Assembly (NCBI GenBank): GCA_946807835.1
Contig: OX327710.1
Span: 19,084,501 to 19,148,500, forward strand
Reading direction: 5' to 3'
Length of the DNA stretch: 64,000 bases
Origin: Ailanthus altissimus
Taxonomy: Eukaryota > Streptophyta > Magnoliopsida > Sapindales > Simaroubaceae
Translations under genes and position numbers: made by a program
Shown: positions 59,370 to 64,000 of the stretch, piece by piece
Layout of the letters: every line of letters begins with the position of its first letter
How positions within the stretch are numbered: the stretch's first letter is position 1
Notes under the pieces: generated by a model
The model's input: only the letters and a program-made list of their open reading frames with translations
The model's database searches: none
What the model was told of the DNA's origin: nothing

Positions 59370-60215
59370 ATACTTAAAAGCCAGACCCTCGGAATCTTCA
59401 CTACCAGAGGATTCAAAAGATTCTGAACCTTTTTCAAGTCAAATAAGGAATGGGGTAGACTTGTGAAATCTGGCATTGGGTTTATGAGAGGACTCAAAAA
59501 TGGGCTCAAGCAATGCACAAGATTTAGGAGGGGACATTTTCAAACATGGAGTCATCACAAGCACGGAGTAGTCTTTCTTTTGAACACATTGGCGAAGAAA
59601 CAAAACCACATTCTAGTGTATTTTCGATTTCAGCAACTGTAGACACATAAGGTTTGCATGGAGTTTGCTTTATTGCCACACCTTCAAGCAAATCATCATT
59701 TGTATCTCCAAAAGCACTTAATAATGGCGGTACCTCGACAATAGGGTTAGAAGTATGAAAAACTGATTTCAAAAGGTCCTGGTGTTTAGATGAAAAAGCT
59801 TTTGACATAGGAAGAGATGTGAGCAAAAACAGTTGTCTACCTCTCTTAATAGTGCAATTAACTCACCAAGACACAAGAGAATGAGAAATTAACATGTCCT
59901 CATTGTTTTCTTCTGGACTTCCAAATTCAGAAAAAATATCATTAATGGAGGTAGAACAGTTTTACTTGTTAAAATCTCTCCCAACTGCTTCTCAGATACA
60001 ACAGGACTTGAAAAAAAAAACTAATCCAGCCAACACATGCATAGGCCAAAGAAAGAGGGAAAAGAGAGAGTTAACCTCCAAAGTGGAAAGAATATTAGAC
60101 AAAACTTTCGTGAAAGATTCAACTTCTTTCTTCTCTGCTTGCTTCTCGTTTTAACTTTAAATGCTTGCGGAACAAGTTCATCAATCTGCAATAAAATGCA
60201 TCAATTACAGCAGAA
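59370..60215 (-). pseudogene. Unrecognised Ser/Pro-rich host gene, upstream exons
   Basis: Read downstream on the minus strand: a TTGCAG acceptor near 60190 then IDELVPQAFKVKTRSKQRRK; a frame change to VESFTKVLSNILSTLE; SPVVSEKQLGEILTSKTVLP; a frame change to INDIFSEFGSPEENNEDML; then 59826-59524 (SSKHQDLLKSVFHTSNPIVE, VAIKQTPCKPYVSTVAEIEN, SKERLLRACDDSMFENV); a frame change to MSPPKSCALLEPIFESSHKP and FESSGSEDSEGLAFKYPEL. The composition suits a cell-cycle or chromatin protein with many SP/TP sites, but I cannot name it. At least three frame changes inside exon-like sequence indicate decay. Confidence 0.5.
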
Positions 60216-60229
60216 TTAGCCACAGGATG

Positions 60230-60696
60230 TGTAAAGATCCAAATCCCACATCGGGCAGACTTATCTAAAGTGAAAGCCTTATAAGGAGTGATCATGCGTA
60301 CCTATGTGAGGCACTTTTTGGGGATGGTGATTCGTTTCGCCCATAAAGGACAAAGTCGCGAGGGGACAAGGTAGCGCAGCGGAAGCGTGCGTGAACCCTA
60401 AAGTGGACAATACCTTGCACAGGGATGTGGGCTCTTTTATTTAGTATCAGAGCCGAGGACGGCTCTATTTCGATGGTGGGGGGTATTGTAAAGACCTAAA
60501 TCCCACGTAAGGCAGACTCGTTCAAAGTGAAGGCCTTATAAGGAGTAATCACGCATACCTATGTGAGGTGCCTTTTGGGGATGGTGATTCGTTCCGCCCA
60601 TAAAGGACAAAGTCGCAAGGGGACAAGGTAACGCAGCGAAAACGTACATAAACCTCAAAGCGAACAATATTTTGCACAGAAATATGAGCTCTTTCA
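60230..60696 (+). mobile_element. TRIM element, complete, 467 bp
   Basis: LTRs 60230-60439 and 60487-60696 are 210 bp each. They start TGTAAAGAYC and end CTCTTTTA/CTCTTTCA, at roughly 85-90% identity by eye. The 5-bp target duplication GGATG is exact (60225-60229 and 60697-60701). The interior is only 47 bases (60440-60486): a primer site TAGTATCAGAGCC directly after the left LTR and the purine tract GGTGGGGGG directly before the right one. No coding capacity and no 5S-like sequence is seen. It must be mobilised by proteins from another LTR element. Confidence 0.93.
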
Positions 60697-60701
60697 GGAT
60701 G

Positions 60702-61016
60702 ATAAAAGCACACCATGTTTTGGACAAAATAAATAATATCGCATACATACATGTATAAAAGTGTTAAAACCTAAAGTAAAATTATTGCAATAAAATTGAC
60801 ACAATATAAACCAATGTTCAACATAAAAAAAAATAATTGGTGGTGTCTCGGCATACCCATGCTGTAAAGCAAACGCTTAATGACCCAAAACAAAATTTTG
60901 CACTTCCATCTGCACTTCCCAGAACCAAGTAGCAGCCATAGATTAAGTGTGAATAAAATGCGCAGATAAAAACCCTGTACAATCTAAAATAAGAAAATCT
61001 TTTGTATAAGCATAAA
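60702..61016. other. No gene seen
   Basis: This is moderately AT-rich sequence between the TRIM and the LINE fragment. Short minus-strand frames here (for example 61075-60818) are Phe/Leu/Cys-rich and have no recognised domain. Confidence 0.45.
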
Positions 61017-61930
61017 CTTTTTTGGAAGCAAAGGTCATTGATGAATTGGCTTAAAGGTGGTGACAGAAACTTCAAATATTTCCATTTTAAAGCCTCAAGT
61101 CGAAGACAGAAATCTCATTGCTAAGTTGGTAGTTACAGACAGTTCTTGGGTGGAGGATCTCGATCGAATTTCTGACACTTTCACTTCTCATTTTTTCTAA
61201 TCTATTTACCTCTTTGCAGCCTTCAAACTCGGTAATAAAAACTGACAGATTGTGTTGAGCTTAAATTATTAGAGGCCAATCAGAGTTGCTTAAACTCTCT
61301 GTTTACAAAAGAAGAAATATATGCAGCCATACATCACATGCTTCTTACTAAAGCTCCTGGTAAGGATGGCATGCCAGGTTTGTTCTATCAAATATTTTTG
61401 TCGGTAGTTGGAGATGATGTTGTAAGGAGCTGTTTAGAATTTTTAAATAATAGAGGTGATCTTTCTTCTACTAATGAGATTCTCATTACTATTATCCTAA
61501 AATGCGATCAGCCGAGATGTACTAGGAAGTTCAGACCGATCAACCTATGTAATGTCTTATACAAAATCATATCCAAGGTTTTAGCTAATAGACTCCGCTG
61601 TGTGTTGCGCGAAGTTATCTCAGATTCTCTAAGTACATTCATACTTGGGCGTCTGTTTACAGATAATGGTATTGTAGGCTTTGAGTGCATTAATGTGATT
61701 AGGCATCAGCAGGGAAAGAAGAATGCATACTTAGCTCTCAAACTTGACATATCTAAGGTTTATGACCGGATAGAGTGGCCATTTTTATTGGCCATGATGC
61801 AAAAGATGGGGTTTTCTGAGAATTGATGTCATAAGATTTAGGTGTGTATCTCATCAGTTGTTTATTCTGTGTTGATTAATGGGAGCAAAAGGGTGCTATT
61901 AGACCATTTAAGTGATTGTGATAGAGAGAT
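61017..61930 (+). pseudogene. LINE (L1-type) reverse-transcriptase fragment
   Basis: The start reads as the LINE linker ([20 protein letters not shown] in one frame near 61027), followed by stops. A clear RT piece at 61338-61826 contains KAPGKDGMPGLFYQIF, FRPINLCNVLYKIISKVLAN RL and LALKLDISKVYDRIEW, where the last holds an RT palm motif (usually DxxKAYDR; here the Ala is Val). Sequence similar to LINE RT (ISSVVYSVLINGSKR) continues after two stops. The YADD box, 5' part and poly-A end are absent, so it is a dead fragment. Confidence 0.85.
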
Positions 61931-63158
61931 TTTTTTGTTAACGTATTTTAGAGTATATGTATGTGATTGTGTATATGTTGAAAAATTAAACAAATATATC
62001 ATATACATTAATTTCGTTGCGAAATTAAACATGTAATCAACATATACACATTAACTTAAATTCTTAACAACTTAAGATTATGGAAAATATACTTTTGAAG
62101 ACATCTAGTAAAAATTTTAAATTCGAATTTCTTAACTTCAACTTTGAGTTCACTTTGAAGTGCATTTTTGTTCAATTTTAGTTCACAACAATCTGGTGGA
62201 ATTATGAAATTAAAATAGTAGCAATTTAATCTCCAACAACAATATTTATGTTACTTGAAAAAAAAATTAAAAGAATTTATTTTTTCATAACTCTTTATTT
62301 AATGAAAAACTTTCAAAAACCAAAAATTTCTTTTTCCTCTCAACACTTGCACGAATTTTAATTCTCAAAGGTGTATGATTTATCCCAGAGGGAAGAATGC
62401 TACTTATATGCCTGGCAATTGATATTGGTTTCTCTAGCATAAGCAAGCTGTTTCCTCTGCTTGTTCACTATGAATGAAATCTTGTCTGTGAATGACGCCA
62501 TTTTAGTCGCTTATAAAATATGATGTAGAGCATTTTACTGTTCAAATAAACTCCCAGCATAATATTATGCTGATGATGTTAAATTCTGATCCATGAGTCT
62601 TCGACATAAAGCCATACTTGCCATTAGGAGTTTTCTTGCACTGTTATTTAAGTGATTTCCATTTCATGATACGTTTATTGAAGGTTAAAAGTAAATAAGT
62701 TGATATCCAGTAAAGAAAGATTTAAAGCATTAAAGTGACACTTTGCTTTAGCATAACTGTGGCCATTACATGTTAAACTTTCACAAGTTGCTTGAGTCTG
62801 TATAAGAGATGCTATCTAACACGATCTGCCTTCAAAAAAAGAAATAGAAACAAGAAACACTGCACATGCGAAGTTGGAATCTGAAACTTAATTATTCAAA
62901 CGGCTTACTATTATTACAAAGCAATTGAACCTTTCCTCAGATAGAAATCCCATTTTACATTCCATCAAAATTTTCCCACAACAAATGAAACTTCAATGAC
63001 ATGGAGAAACTAAATGGATATATAACCTATAAACACCACTATAACCAATTTAGTGAAAGTAATAATATACACACATAACTCGAAAGTTTTAAAGAGTGGG
63101 GTAAAGGGAAAAAAGAATAAGATGTGGAAAGGGGGAAGTATAAAATATTGCTTTATCA
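61931..63158. other. Intergenic, no gene seen; 3' flank of the receptor kinase
   Basis: AT-rich sequence without a supported gene. The part next to 63158 should contain the 3' UTR of the receptor kinase on the minus strand. No repeat with recognisable ends was found. Confidence 0.45.
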
Positions 63159-63941
63159 TTATCTTCCTTGGACAAGGCCGCTAAATACTTGGCTGTTCCC
63201 TGCAAGGGTTGATTCCCACTCCACAGATGACAAGAGGATCTGTGACAGGGAAATTACAACTTGCTTCATGTCAGGCCGGAGGATAGGATCCTCATCTACA
63301 CATTGCTTCGCCAGCATGGCCACCTAGACAGAGACGATGTTTCGGCAAGACAAATAACAAGGTGAGTCATTATTCTGTAATAAAGCAGTAAAATTGCTTT
63401 TTTGTCAACTATGAGATACATAAAACACTTAAGGTTCGTTTAGAAACTTTATAACACAAAGCCAAGCTCCCTCTGTCATTAAGTAGACGTGGGATAAATA
63501 GAGTTGGCATGTTTCCATATTTAACTTGTTTATTAAGTCATTATATTTGTCATATTCATTTTCTTGCTATAGGTTTTGCTCCCATTTCTGGTCATTTTGT
63601 TATAAGTCACTTTTGTGGTCATTATGGTATGAGGCCAGACTTATTTGTTCAGATCAAGATATTAATGCAACTAAACTTCTAGTTTGTTTGTTTCAAAAAA
63701 AAAACTTCTAGTTTGTCAGAAAGATTGAAGGATTTTGTCCAGACATTGCAACTAGGCAAGGTCTACTAACAACTCGTCTTTTTTCCCCCAAAAAATTACA
63801 TCAAGAGAGAGATCAGAAGATGCTTAAATTTACCTTGAACAAACAATCATGGGGATACAAATCCATCATATTAGGGTCAATGTTATCTCTTAAGCTTGAC
63901 ATGCTCATTGAGTCGGGTGAGTTCCTGAGTGCTGCTAACAT
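63159..63941 (-). CDS. LYK3: LysM receptor-like kinase (LYK3 type), last two exons; gene continues past the window
   Basis: Exon 63941-63834 reads MLAALRNSPDSMSMSSLRDN and IDPNMMDLYPHDCLFK. Exon 63323-63159 reads VAMLAKQCVDEDPILRPDMK, QVVISLSQILLSSVEWESTL, AGNSQVFSGLVQGR, stop. Both have GT-AG borders and phase 0. They form the C-lobe end of a Ser/Thr kinase domain: QCVxxDPxxRPxM is subdomain XI with its invariant Arg. The tail SLSQILLSS.EWE.TLAGNSQVFSGL is characteristic of plant LysM-domain kinases of the LYK3 group, plasma-membrane proteins linked to chitin and symbiosis or immunity signalling. LysM ectodomain, membrane segment and kinase core lie beyond base 64000. Assignment to LYK3 rather than a sister paralogue is from memory. 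Confidence 0.85.
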
Positions 63942-64000
63942 CTGCAATTTAAAAAAAAAAAGGGGTATTTTAGTGACAATATAGCATATATATTGCTTAA

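Noticed and set aside
60230..60696. Cassandra-type TRIM carrying 5S rRNA
   Set aside because: No 5S promoter or body sequence was recognised in the LTRs, which are also shorter than Cassandra LTRs.

Overview
The window is AT-rich nuclear DNA of a flowering plant, most likely a eudicot. Evidence for this is intron-rich genes with GT-AG borders, plant-type proteins (a cytokinin-pathway phosphotransfer protein, ELF7/VIP2-type PAF1, a LysM receptor kinase) and many Ty1/copia elements primed by initiator tRNA-Met. Nothing bacterial, viral or organellar is visible.

Layout. 1-259 is the end of a long LTR. 3836-5465 (+) is an intact six-exon AHP4-type histidine phosphotransfer gene. 5466-12229 is intergenic, with a GC-rich island, diverged tandem repeats, a possible SINE and a TRIM element (10570-11077). 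12230-16607 (+) is an intact twelve-exon PAF1 (ELF7/VIP2) gene of 693 residues. From 17251 to 41592 (-), converging tail-to-tail on PAF1, lies an MMS19 homologue in at least 17 exon blocks. Its N-terminal exons are not found, and it carries a chain of frameshifts, a 52-bp exonic duplication and damaged splice sites, so I call it a pseudogene. Its introns hold three related copia elements (A 18066-22808, B 26016-30599, C 36386-41100), each with its own target-site duplication, and a hAT-type MITE (35329-35605).

42201-50909 is a fourth, young copia element (D, -). It is split by a compound insertion of tandem SINE units, a perfect 176-bp-arm inverted repeat made from another SINE, and a 2.85-kb LTR of the same family as the one at base 1. 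50910-54121 has no gene. 54122-60215 (-) holds exon-like pieces of an unrecognised Ser/Pro-rich host gene, broken by a truncated copia element (E, 54656-59199). A complete 467-bp TRIM (60230-60696) and a LINE reverse-transcriptase fragment (61017-61930) follow. The window ends in the last two exons of a LysM receptor-like kinase (LYK3 type, -).

The host genes belong to separate processes (cytokinin phosphorelay, Pol II elongation and chromatin, Fe-S cluster delivery, chitin/LysM signalling); nothing suggests that they work as a unit. The main interest is structural: repeated insertion into one decaying gene, nested elements, very small LTR elements and a perfect SINE hairpin.
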